From: Planctomycetota bacterium
GTDB taxonomy: Bacteria; Planctomycetota; Phycisphaerae; Sedimentisphaerales; Anaerohalosphaeraceae
Reading direction: 5' to 3'
DNA length: 6,890 nt
Assembly (NCBI GenBank): GCA_012519365.1
Contig: JAAYQH010000479.1
Coordinates: 1-6,890, forward strand
Part shown: one piece after another, positions 1-6,048 of the stretch
Layout: the number at the start of each line of letters is the position of its first letter
Position numbering within the stretch: position 1 is the first letter of the stretch
The notes under the pieces: generated by a model
Database searches by the model: none
Told to the model about the DNA's origin: nothing
The model's input: only the letters and a program-made list of their open reading frames with translations
Program-made: the position numbers and the translations under genes

Positions 1-1264
1 GCCCGCCGACCAGCACGATATAATCACCGCTGCGAGCCTTCTTAAAGCATTTATCACGAGGCATAATGCCGACGCTGCCGCAAAAAACCAGCGGATTGGC
101 CAGATAGCGATGATCAAAATAAATCGCCCCATTGACCGTCGGAATCCCCATCCGGTTGCCATAATCCCGAACGCCGGCGACGACGCCCTTCATTACCCGT
201 CGCGGATGAAGCACTCCCTTGGGTACATCTTGAATCTTCATCTCCGGCAAACCAAAACAAAACACATCGGTATTGGCGATTGGTTTGGCTCCCAGCCCCG
301 TTCCCATCGAATCACGGATAACCCCGCCGATGCCGGTGGCCGCGCCGCCGTACGGGTCCAGTGCCGAGGGGCGATTGTGCGTCTCGACCTTAAAACAAAG
401 CGCTGCCTCGTCATCGAATTCAATCACGCCGGCATTGTCGGCAAAGACTGAAATACACCAGTCTTTATTAAGATCCTGGGTCGCCTTAAAAACCGTCTCC
501 TTGAGCAGGTTCTCAAAACGAAACGCCTTGCCGTCCAATTCCATATCCACACTGCTCTTGAGCGTCTTATGCACACAGTGTTCGCTCCAGGTCTGGGCCA
601 GCGTCTCCAGTTCCACATCCGTCGGCTCCCGACCTATCGTGCGATAATAGGTCTGGATCGTCTGCATCTCACGAAGATTCAGAAATAAATCCCTGTCTTT
701 ACTCAGTTGCAGCAGCGCCTCATCGTCCAGATCGCGAATAGGGATTTCAATCAGTTTTAATTCGTACGGCCGAGTGTGCGGACTGGGCGGCTCGGCGTCG
801 GCACCGAAAATCACTTCTTCGATGCAGTCATTGGCCAGCACACGCCGGACAATAATATCCCGCTGCTCCGGCGTCAGCTGTCCGAACAGAACGAACTTGC
901 GGGCCGTCCGCACCGACTCGACCGCACCGGCGCCCATATCCTTCAACGCCGCACGCACTGACTCGGCAACCGGGTCCGTCACGCCGCTCTTCAAATGCAC
1001 CTCGATCAGCGTCATTGGCTGCTGATCGTCCTGAATATCCCGCCGTCCAATCGTGAACTCCTGACAGACCGGATCCGTCAGCAATTCACGACCTACGCGC
1101 CCGGCAAACACTTCGTCAAAGTCCGCCTCGATCAGATACACCCGCGTCGCTTGCACCGCTTCAACAGAATCGATGCCGAGCTGCCGAATATCCTCCAGCA
1201 CTGCCTTGCCGTGCACATCTGCAAACCCCGCCTTCGGGGCCACCTCAAACCGCCATTGTCTCAC
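1..1264 (-). CDS. purL: Phosphoribosylformylglycinamidine (FGAM) synthase, PurS-PurS-PurL fusion, N-terminal 421 residues (runs off left edge)
   Basis: FGAM synthase converts FGAR, ATP and an ammonia donor to FGAM, the fourth step of de novo purine synthesis in the cytoplasm. Residues 3-74 and 83-154 each read like a PurS domain (for example HLKSGVTDP at 90-98). PurL features follow: AQTWSEHCVHK at 223-233, with H229 in the place of the conserved PurL histidine; ETHNRPSALDPYGGAATG at 294-311; GTGLGAKPIANTDVFCFG at 321-338; and DYGNRMGIPTVNGAI at 367-381. The GTG start at 1262-1264 is fixed by an in-frame stop two codons upstream (1268-1270) and by a Shine-Dalgarno seven bases away. The remainder, probably over 500 residues, lies beyond the left edge, so whether a PurQ-like glutaminase domain is fused cannot be seen. 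One oddity is HNRPS where most PurL proteins have HNHPS. The family call is secure; the name purSL would also fit. Confidence 0.93.
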   Translation of the reverse strand, partial: MRQWRFEVAPKAGFADVHGKAVLEDIRQLGIDSVEAVQATRVYLIEADFDEVFAGRVGRELLTDPVCQEFTIGRRDIQDDQQPMTLIEVHLKSGVTDPVAESVRAALKDMGAGAVESVRTARKFVLFGQLTPEQRDIIVRRVLANDCIEEVIFGADAEPPSPHTRPYELKLIEIPIRDLDDEALLQLSKDRDLFLNLREMQTIQTYYRTIGREPTDVELETLAQTWSEHCVHKTLKSSVDMELDGKAFRFENLLKETVFKATQDLNKDWCISVFADNAGVIEFDDEAALCFKVETHNRPSALDPYGGAATGIGGVIRDSMGTGLGAKPIANTDVFCFGLPEMKIQDVPKGVLHPRRVMKGVVAGVRDYGNRMGIPTVNGAIYFDHRYLANPLVFCGSVGIMPRDKCFKKARSGDYIVLVGG

Positions 1265-1271
1265 AAGTCAT

Positions 1272-1278
1272 TCCTTTT
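1272..1278 (-). promoter_or_regulatory. Shine-Dalgarno of the purL fusion gene
   Basis: On the minus strand AAAAGGA lies seven bases before the GTG start. It supports this start over the nearby ATG codons, which are in other frames and reach a stop within a few codons. Confidence 0.6.
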
Positions 1279-1290
1279 CCAATACTTAGT

Positions 1291-1321
1291 TATGCCTCAG
1301 CGGGGCGTTAAGCCACTTGGC
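1291..1321 (+). repeat. Fragment of the hairpin repeat (third, degraded copy)
   Basis: Aligned without gaps to the middle of the first 79-nt copy (1361-1391), 22 of 31 bases match, including an unbroken run cggggcgttaa. It carries only the central part of the unit and ends about 25 bases from the purL start. It may be a decayed copy. Confidence 0.45.
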
Positions 1322-1341
1322 ACAGAAACGCGTGCCCCCGC

Positions 1342-1420
1342 AACGTTTTGTCAAAATCTAACGCCCAAACGGGGCGTTAAATCATTTAGCCGGGGCCGTA
1401 AGCCCCCGGAAAGTATTTCC
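1342..1420 (+). repeat. 79-nt intergenic repeat, copy 1
   Basis: It begins aacgtttt and ends aagtatttcc. By hand alignment it matches copy 2 (1611-1689) at 72 of 79 positions without gaps. It contains two hairpins. One is TAACGCCC/GGGCGTTA with a 5-base loop (1359-1379). The other is a CCGGGG.C/G.CCCCGG stem around a GTAA loop (1390-1409), with one C-C mismatch next to the inner pair. No open reading frame is shared with copy 2, so the unit looks non-coding. Confidence 0.85.
1359..1379. repeat. Perfect 8-bp hairpin inside repeat copy 1
   Basis: TAACGCCC and GGGCGTTA pair perfectly around the loop AAACG. The arm cggggcgttaa is the part shared with the fragment at 1291-1321. No T-run follows in either direction, so it does not look like an intrinsic terminator. 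Confidence 0.6.
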
Positions 1421-1430
1421 ATAAACCCAA

Positions 1431-1466
1431 GCCCCGAAGGGGCGGCAGTATTCAAACTGTCGCCCC
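1431..1466. repeat. Two overlapping, mutually exclusive hairpins
   Basis: GCCCC-GAA-GGGGC (1431-1443) overlaps a longer stem, ggggcggcagt/actgtcgcccc (1439-1449 with 1456-1466). The longer stem is 11 bp with one G-T pair and has the loop attcaa. Both use the GGGGC at 1439-1443, so only one can form at a time in RNA or single-stranded DNA. There is no adjoining T-run. Confidence 0.55.
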
Positions 1467-1497
1467 GCCGGCGCCTTTCATAATACACACCCCTGAC

Positions 1498-1521
1498 CCG
1501 CAGGCTTACGCCTACGGCTAA
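1498..1521 (-). repeat. Inverted relative of the GTAA-loop hairpin
   Basis: The minus strand reads TTAGCCG, then a stem around GTAA, then CGG, matching the hairpin core of the 79-nt repeat in inverted orientation. Stem bases differ from the direct copies in a paired way: AGGC/GCCT replaces GGGC/GCCC next to the loop. One further stem pair is mismatched. The rest of the 79-nt unit is not recognisable here. Confidence 0.5.
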
Positions 1522-1610
1522 CTTAATACCTGAAACCGAATATTTTACACCAGACCAAGCCGTTTCTCAAACAAAACCAATAACAAAAGCCGAGTTGCGC
1601 AAGCGGCCGA

Positions 1611-1689
1611 AACGTTTTTTCAAATTCTAATGCCCAAACGGAGCGTTTAGTCATTTAGCCGGGGGCGTAAGCCCCCGGAAAGTATTTCC
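1611..1689 (+). repeat. 79-nt intergenic repeat, copy 2
   Basis: This is a direct-orientation partner of copy 1, 269 bases away. Its GTAA-loop hairpin (1659-1678) is a perfect 8-bp stem, CCGGGGGC/GCCCCCGG. Its other hairpin (near 1628-1648) is weakened compared with copy 1. Flanking bases show only patchy similarity to those around copy 1, so the repeat ends are approximate. Confidence 0.85.
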
Positions 1690-1807
1690 CCTTACCCCAC
1701 TCCCAGCCCGCCGGCTTGGGCTAAGATACACTGACCCTTCTTCAACAGAAAATAACACACAACGGGAAAAAAGAAATCAAGAGGCACATTAAACCCACAA
1801 TATATAC

Positions 1808-1842
1808 TTACCAATTAAGCAATACACTTAAACCATTGGTAA
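1808..1842 (-). terminator. Possible stem-loop downstream of tyrA
   Basis: TTACCAAT (1808-1815) and ATTGGTAA (1835-1842) pair perfectly. TAAG/CTTA extends the stem inward past a 4-base bulge. It lies 33 bases beyond the tyrA stop, where a 3' end could form. It is AT-rich and lacks a clear U-tract, so calling it a terminator is weak. Confidence 0.25.
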
Positions 1843-1874
1843 TAGCTTGCCAAAACATAATCTTCCCTTTTTTA

Positions 1875-2747
1875 TCAAAACAGCTCCTTCTTTTCCAATT
1901 TGTATTCAATCAGCCGTTCGCGTTTTTTTCGGGCGGCCTCGAGGAGTTTTTGAAGTTGCTCTTCGTCGCCCCGCTCAAGGGCATCATAAAACCGCTCCAA
2001 CTCAACGACCAATTTTGAGATCCCCCGCAGACAGCCCTGCTTGTTGGTCAGCAGGATATCCGTCCAGATATTAGCCGGGCCGGACGCCACGCGCGATGTA
2101 TCAATAAACCCCGTGCCGGCAAGGTACAAATCCTCTAACCGATTGGCGTTGACCAGCGATGCGGCCGTAATGTGCGGCAAATGACTGACCATCGCCAGGA
2201 TGCGGTCGTGAGCGGCCGGGCTCATCACCTCCACTGTGCAGCCCAGTCTTTCCCAAAACAACCGCACAGCCGCCACCGCCGCAGGGTCGGTTGTCTGGGT
2301 TTGCGTCATAATACACTTGGCACCGGGCAACAAGTCATCCCGCGCAAAATCCAGCCCCTGCTTCTCAGAACCGGCAATAGGGTGAGAACCGACAAACTTG
2401 ACCCGCTTCGGCAGCAATCGAGACGCCCACTGATGAACGATGCGTTTGGTCGAACCGACATCCGTAACGACGGCCCCTTCTTTTAAATAAGGTGCCATCT
2501 GCCGAAAATAGCCCTCAAACGTCCGTATCGGCGAAGCCAGCACCACCAAATCGGCCTCCTCCACGCAGGTCTGAACGGTCTCGGCCACGCTGTCCACAAT
2601 GCCTTGTTCAGCGGCCTTGCGACGCGTCGATTCCCGATGAGAATGCCCCACAACCCGAGTCCCCGACATCGCCCGACGAATCGACAACGACACACTGGCA
2701 CCCAACAACCCCAGACCAATAACCGAAATTTGCTTAAACGTATTCAT
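1875..2747 (-). CDS. tyrA: Prephenate dehydrogenase
   Basis: This enzyme oxidatively decarboxylates prephenate to 4-hydroxyphenylpyruvate with NAD(P)+, in tyrosine biosynthesis in the cytoplasm. An N-terminal Rossmann fold starts with GLGLLG (11-16). DVGSTK (96-101) and GSHPIAGSEKQG (120-131, H122) follow, then SHLPH (188-192) and DTSRVASGPANIW (216-228, R219). These match the NAD-binding and prephenate-binding blocks of the TyrA family. At 290 residues it is a single-function dehydrogenase, with no chorismate mutase domain and no clear C-terminal ACT domain. The tail is a charged helix ending in KLEKKELF. The ATG start sits just before the Rossmann strand; the upstream AAGAG is a weak Shine-Dalgarno. 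It ends with TGA followed directly by TAA. It is divergent from accA and stands apart from purL, so it is probably a single-gene transcript. Cyclohexadienyl (arogenate) specificity cannot be excluded. Confidence 0.93.
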   Translation of the reverse strand: MNTFKQISVIGLGLLGASVSLSIRRAMSGTRVVGHSHRESTRRKAAEQGIVDSVAETVQTCVEEADLVVLASPIRTFEGYFRQMAPYLKEGAVVTDVGSTKRIVHQWASRLLPKRVKFVGSHPIAGSEKQGLDFARDDLLPGAKCIMTQTQTTDPAAVAAVRLFWERLGCTVEVMSPAAHDRILAMVSHLPHITAASLVNANRLEDLYLAGTGFIDTSRVASGPANIWTDILLTNKQGCLRGISKLVVELERFYDALERGDEEQLQKLLEAARKKRERLIEYKLEKKELF

Positions 2748-3014
2748 AAAAAATGCTCTTTGTACGCCGGCCCCGAGCTGACACGTAACGGCCCTAAAAC
2801 CAGTTTCAAACCGATGATACGAGGTCTTGACAGGCTACTTAGCAGACAGACCGATGTCAATTTTTTTCTTGGTTCTTGTCCGTTTTTATGGTAAGCTGTG
2901 AAACGTTATATCTATCAACAGAGCAACGGACAATGCTGAAGCTGCGCATAGAAATTGAAAAATTCTGGAACATTGCAACATCATCCGGAATCTTTTTTTG
3001 AATTGTAGAGAAAA
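2748..3014. promoter_or_regulatory. Divergent tyrA-accA intergenic control region
   Basis: This stretch between two divergent starts holds T-tracts (2861-2867 and 2993-2999), a mirrored TTGACA/TGTCAA pair (2827-2832, 2855-2860) and a 9-bp inverted repeat TTGTCCGTT/AACGGACAA (2876-2884, 2925-2933). Promoters for both genes should be here. For accA only a weak candidate -10, TATGGT (2887-2892), was seen. I see no gene in it. Confidence 0.5.
2832..2860 (-). promoter_or_regulatory. Candidate sigma70-type promoter for tyrA
   Basis: On the minus strand a consensus -35 TTGACA (2855-2860) is followed after exactly 17 bases by TAGCCT (2832-2837), which keeps the key T1, A2 and T6 of the -10 box. A run of seven A precedes the -35 on this strand, like an UP element. 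A transcript start near 2825 would give a leader of about 77 bases. This is inferred from the consensus only. Confidence 0.35.
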
Positions 3015-4124
3015 ATGACAATTAAAGACATAAAAAATACGGTATTGCAGTATCTTCCCTTTGAAGACAAGATTGCCGAGTCGGATCGCCAAATCGAACA
3101 GTTGCGAAAACAAAATCCGCAACAATCTCTGCAGGGCGAAACATCTTTGGCCATTCGCGAATTGCAGGTCCAGCAAACGAAACTCCTAAAAGAGATATAC
3201 TCAAATTTGACGCCGTGGCAAACCGTCCAGGTCGCTCGCCATCCACAGCGTCCTATTTTCAGCGATTATTTGAGCTTAATGTTTAAGGACGTCCGACTTC
3301 TACACGGCGACCGCTGTTTTGGCGACGACAAGGCCATCGTAACGGCTCTGGGACAAATCGGCCGCGAAAAAGTGATGATCATCGGCCAGAACAAGGGAAA
3401 AGACGTTAAGGAAAAAGTTCTTTGCAATTTTGGCTGTCCCAATCCGGAAGGCTACCGCAAGGCCTTGGTCAAGATGAAACTGGCCGAAAAGTTCGGCCTG
3501 CCGGTGGTTACCCTCATTGATACGCCGGGGGCCTACCCAGGCATCGGGGCCGAAGAACGCGGCCAAGCTCAGGCCATCGCCGTCAATCTGATGGAGATGA
3601 GCCGGCTGCGCGTCCCAATTGTCTGCGTGGTGATCGGCGAGGGCGGCTCCGGCGGTGCATTGGGCATCGGCATCGGCGACCGATTCGCTATGCTCGAACA
3701 CGCCTACTATTCGGTCATTTCGCCGGAAGGCTGCGCAGCCATCCTCTGGCATGACGGCGCGCAAGCCCCTCGCGCGGCTGACGCCTTGAAGCTCACCGCC
3801 AAAGAACTGCTCAAACTCAAACTGATCGATGCGATTATCCCCGAACCGCTCGGCGGGGCCCATCGCAACATCCACGACACCATTTACAACGTCGAGCAGT
3901 TCATCACCAAAAGTCTGGCCCAGCTCAAGCGGATCCCCATCGACAAACTGGTTAAAAACCGCTACACCAGGATTCGTAACATTGGAGTCGCCTGTGTGCC
4001 GGCCTCGGAGTTTGCCGCAAAAGAAAAAGTCCACACCGCGATTCCCGACCGTCTGTCGCTCAAAACACAATTGGAAGCGGCCAAAAAATCACCCCACGTC
4101 CCAGAAACGACCTCCTCGAAATAA
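3015..4124 (+). CDS. accA: Acetyl-CoA carboxylase carboxyltransferase subunit alpha
   Basis: AccA works with AccD to move the carboxyl group from biotin on AccB to acetyl-CoA, giving malonyl-CoA for fatty-acid synthesis. The N-terminal helical part has the family's FEDKIAESDRQIEQLRK (16-32). The crotonase-like core carries GQNKGKD (124-130), NPEGYRKALVKMKLAEKFG (143-161), IDTPGAYPGIGAEERGQAQA (168-187), GEGGSGGALGIGIGD (208-222) and YSVISPEGCAAILWHD (232-247), all hallmark blocks. The family usually ends near residue 320-323 here (E. coli AccA has 319 residues), so about 46 residues form an extra, lysine-rich tail. The ATG is preceded by a weak, close TAGAG; no other Met occurs until residue 89. 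Stops are tandem TAA TAG. accD is not in the window. Confidence 0.96.
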   Translation: MTIKDIKNTVLQYLPFEDKIAESDRQIEQLRKQNPQQSLQGETSLAIRELQVQQTKLLKEIYSNLTPWQTVQVARHPQRPIFSDYLSLMFKDVRLLHGDRCFGDDKAIVTALGQIGREKVMIIGQNKGKDVKEKVLCNFGCPNPEGYRKALVKMKLAEKFGLPVVTLIDTPGAYPGIGAEERGQAQAIAVNLMEMSRLRVPIVCVVIGEGGSGGALGIGIGDRFAMLEHAYYSVISPEGCAAILWHDGAQAPRAADALKLTAKELLKLKLIDAIIPEPLGGAHRNIHDTIYNVEQFITKSLAQLKRIPIDKLVKNRYTRIRNIGVACVPASEFAAKEKVHTAIPDRLSLKTQLEAAKKSPHVPETTSSK

Positions 4125-4159
4125 TAGCCCCCGTCAATTTTTCTGTTCGAGTCAGTCGC

Positions 4160-5047
4160 TTAAAAACCCATTTGTTCGAGCCATTGACGGCACAACGCCG
4201 GCCAGCCGGCTGCCGGGCCTGCCGAAGGGCGCATCCCGAAACCGTGCCCGCCTTTAAGGAAAATATGCAACTCCGCCGGCACGTTGGCTTGACGTAAGCC
4301 CAGGTAATAACGGATGCTGTTTTCCGGCAAAACGCCTTTGTCATCATTGGCATGCACCAAAAACGCCGGCGGCGTCTGGGCGGTAATCTGCAGCTCATTG
4401 CTCACCAGCCGCAGCAGCTCCTCCGCAGGTTCCTGCCCCAGCAGATTATTCCGTGAGCCGCGATGGACAATCGCCGGATCCATTGAAATAACCGGATAAA
4501 TCAAAATCTGAAAATCCGGACGACACGAGACTGCATCGATGGCATCGGCGTTTTCGCCGGTGGGAACCGGTTGATTAAAATGCGTCGCCGCGGTCGAGGC
4601 CAGATGCCCCCCGGCCGAAAAACCGAGTATCCCGATCCGATCGGGATTGATCTTCCATTCTTCGGCACGTGCCCGCACCAGACGAATCGCCCGCTGGGCA
4701 TCCATCAACGGAAACGGATGTCGATACCCTCTGGCCGGCAGACGATACTTAAGGATAAACGCCGTAACGCCGACGGAATTGAACCACTCGGCGATTTGCC
4801 GCCCTTCGTGATCCATTGCCAGTCCTGAATACCCCCCGCCCGGACAAATGACCACCGCCGTACCGCCTGCACTGTCACTGGTCGGGTGGTACACCTGGAT
4901 TGTCGGCTTGTCCTGATCCGCTTGTCCCAGTGCCCCTGGCGCACCGTCAGGCCACAACTCAATCACAGGCCGCTCCTCTGCGGCCCCCATGGCCCCGCTG
5001 CACAACAACCCCGCCATTACCATACCCATCACCATTTGCTTCATCAT
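4160..5047 (-). CDS. Secreted alpha/beta-hydrolase, esterase/lipase-like (BD-FAE / acetyl-xylan-esterase type)
   Basis: This is a predicted serine esterase exported from the cytoplasm. Residues 1-21 form a hydrophobic signal peptide with a likely cut after AMG or AMGA. C16 is not in a lipobox, so a lipoprotein is unlikely. The mature part has an oxyanion-hole loop CPGGGYSG (68-75), the nucleophile elbow GFSAGG (142-147, S144), an acid in HANDD (232-236, probably D236) and the catalytic histidine in GGHGFG (266-271, H268), so the triad is complete. The 295-residue length is usual for this group. Relatives remove acetyl or feruloyl groups from plant or other polysaccharides; the substrate here is unknown. 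Its ATG overlaps the glycosyltransferase stop as ATGA, and AAGGA precedes it by three bases (six to the second ATG). It is therefore probably co-translated as the last gene of the glycan operon. Confidence 0.85.
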   Translation of the reverse strand: MMKQMVMGMVMAGLLCSGAMGAAEERPVIELWPDGAPGALGQADQDKPTIQVYHPTSDSAGGTAVVICPGGGYSGLAMDHEGRQIAEWFNSVGVTAFILKYRLPARGYRHPFPLMDAQRAIRLVRARAEEWKINPDRIGILGFSAGGHLASTAATHFNQPVPTGENADAIDAVSCRPDFQILIYPVISMDPAIVHRGSRNNLLGQEPAEELLRLVSNELQITAQTPPAFLVHANDDKGVLPENSIRYYLGLRQANVPAELHIFLKGGHGFGMRPSAGPAAGWPALCRQWLEQMGF

Positions 5048-6048
5048 TGGTCCTTGTCCCTTCCCGTTTCGATTGTCGTCTTGATAATGTGATAGAATTG
5101 CTCAGAAATAATGCGTCTATCAAACGCCTGGACATACTGCCTGCCATTTTGCCCCCTTTGCCGATATATGTCAATGTCGCAAATCATGTGCTCAATCGCC
5201 GCAATCCACTCATCCGACGTCGAGGCCAGCAGCCCCGCCTTGCTGTCGTTGACGAATGTCGCATTCACACCGACCGGCGAGGCAACCACCGGCAGCCCGG
5301 CCGCAAAATACTGCAGCACCTTAAAGCCGCACTTACCTCGGGTAAAACGATTGTCCGGCAGCGGCGCCAGGCCGATATCGCACGCCGCCAAATCGAGTGC
5401 CTGGGTCGTCAGCGACCACCGACACCGTTCAACAGGCATATGCTCCAAATCAAAGAACGCATCGGCAATAATGCGCAGGACGACATCGCGTCGGCGTTTT
5501 CCGATATGCTCAAATACAGGCTTGAGTTGAGCCAGATATTTCAACGTGCTTTGACTGCCAATCCAGACCAGCCGAATCGTATCGGGGGCTTTGTCAGGCC
5601 GGCACACCTGATAGGCCGATACCTCCAAACCGGTCGGCAAAACTAAGACCCGCCCGCAGTACCGGCGGGCATGGTCAGCCAAATACTCATTGCCGGCAAT
5701 CATTACATCCATCATTTTCGCCGTACGGGCAAACAAACGATAATGACTGGTGTTGTCGCTTTGCGGCCGCGAAGGGCTGTACATAATCGCATCATCAAAG
5801 TCAAAAATCAGTTTCGGCCGGTAATGCCCCAAGACCATCGCATCACGAAAATTCAGACACTTGCGAAGAAGCAGCACGGCATCGTACGCACGCGACGACT
5901 TGAACAGCCGCCATCGCGCCACAGCTCCTTTCGGCAATGCGCAAACCGTACACGAAATCCCTCGCTGTTGGAGAAAATCCAAATGATCCCCAATCCGCAG
6001 CCGAAAACTGGCACGCGACGGATTGTTGCTGATAATCAGCAGCTTCAC
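5044..6048 (-). CDS. Glycosyltransferase, GT-B fold, GT4-like
   Basis: This is a predicted cytoplasmic or membrane-associated sugar transferase acting on a surface glycan or exopolysaccharide. The 334 residues show the two-domain GT-B pattern. The N-terminal domain begins KLLIISNNPSRASFRLR, resembling members that start with a short strand and a loop, and contains FDFDDAIMY (82-90). The C-terminal domain starts at LVWIGSQSTLKYL (160-172) and carries CDIGLAPLPDNRFTRGKCG (223-241) and FKVLQYFAAGLPVVASPVG (242-260), the nucleotide-sugar binding block. Q246 stands where many GT4 proteins have Glu (EX7E motif), a change I believe also occurs in some relatives. The GTG start (6046-6048) overlaps the methyltransferase stop as GTGA and has GGAGGA nine bases upstream. 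Donor and acceptor sugars cannot be told. No membrane segment is seen. Confidence 0.85.
   Translation of the reverse strand: MKLLIISNNPSRASFRLRIGDHLDFLQQRGISCTVCALPKGAVARWRLFKSSRAYDAVLLLRKCLNFRDAMVLGHYRPKLIFDFDDAIMYSPSRPQSDNTSHYRLFARTAKMMDVMIAGNEYLADHARRYCGRVLVLPTGLEVSAYQVCRPDKAPDTIRLVWIGSQSTLKYLAQLKPVFEHIGKRRRDVVLRIIADAFFDLEHMPVERCRWSLTTQALDLAACDIGLAPLPDNRFTRGKCGFKVLQYFAAGLPVVASPVGVNATFVNDSKAGLLASTSDEWIAAIEHMICDIDIYRQRGQNGRQYVQAFDRRIISEQFYHIIKTTIETGRDKDQ

Larger units (their letters stand above)
1265..1874. other. Gene-free region of hairpin-bearing repeats (left) and AT-rich DNA (right)
   Basis: No credible gene is seen on either strand between purL and tyrA. The left part (about 1291-1725) is filled with GC-rich inverted repeats and repeat copies, listed separately. 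The right part (about 1730-1874) is AT-rich, with no recognisable gene and one inverted repeat. The purL promoter should lie here, but I could not pick a convincing -35/-10 pair. No riboswitch, T-box or tRNA was recognised. Confidence 0.75.

Noticed and set aside
1220..1243. Hairpin-like ccccgccttcggggc inside the purL start, similar to the intergenic GCCCCGAAGGGGC
   Set aside because: It lies within a sensible PurS-like coding sequence (VAPKAGF) and is an imperfect stem. It is most likely chance.
995..1483. 162-residue plus-strand frame overlapping purL and the repeats
   Set aside because: Most of it is antisense to the PurS-like domains of purL. The end is repeat sequence, and the translation shows no family character.
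1291..1689. CRISPR array
   Set aside because: There are only two full copies 269 bases apart, with no regular spacers and no cas genes. The units are long hairpin repeats, not CRISPR repeats.
1836..2018. Small plus-strand gene at the tyrA 3' end
   Set aside because: It is antisense to tyrA over most of its length, with no plausible ribosome site and no recognisable features.
2827..2855. Plus-strand TTGACA as the accA promoter
   Set aside because: No -10-like hexamer occurs 16-18 bases downstream (GACCGA, ACCGAT, CCGATG), so only the opposite-strand box is kept as a candidate.
3300..4070. 256-residue minus-strand frame inside accA
   Set aside because: It is a shadow of the highly conserved accA coding frame. 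Its translation is low in recognisable motifs and reads as an antisense artefact.
4985..5047. Lipoprotein signal on the esterase
   Set aside because: The cysteine at residue 16 is preceded by GLL, which lacks the small residue required at -1 of a lipobox. An ordinary signal peptide fits better.
4900..5646. 248-residue plus-strand frame
   Set aside because: It is antisense to the glycosyltransferase and the start of the esterase, both of which have clear motifs and coupled starts.
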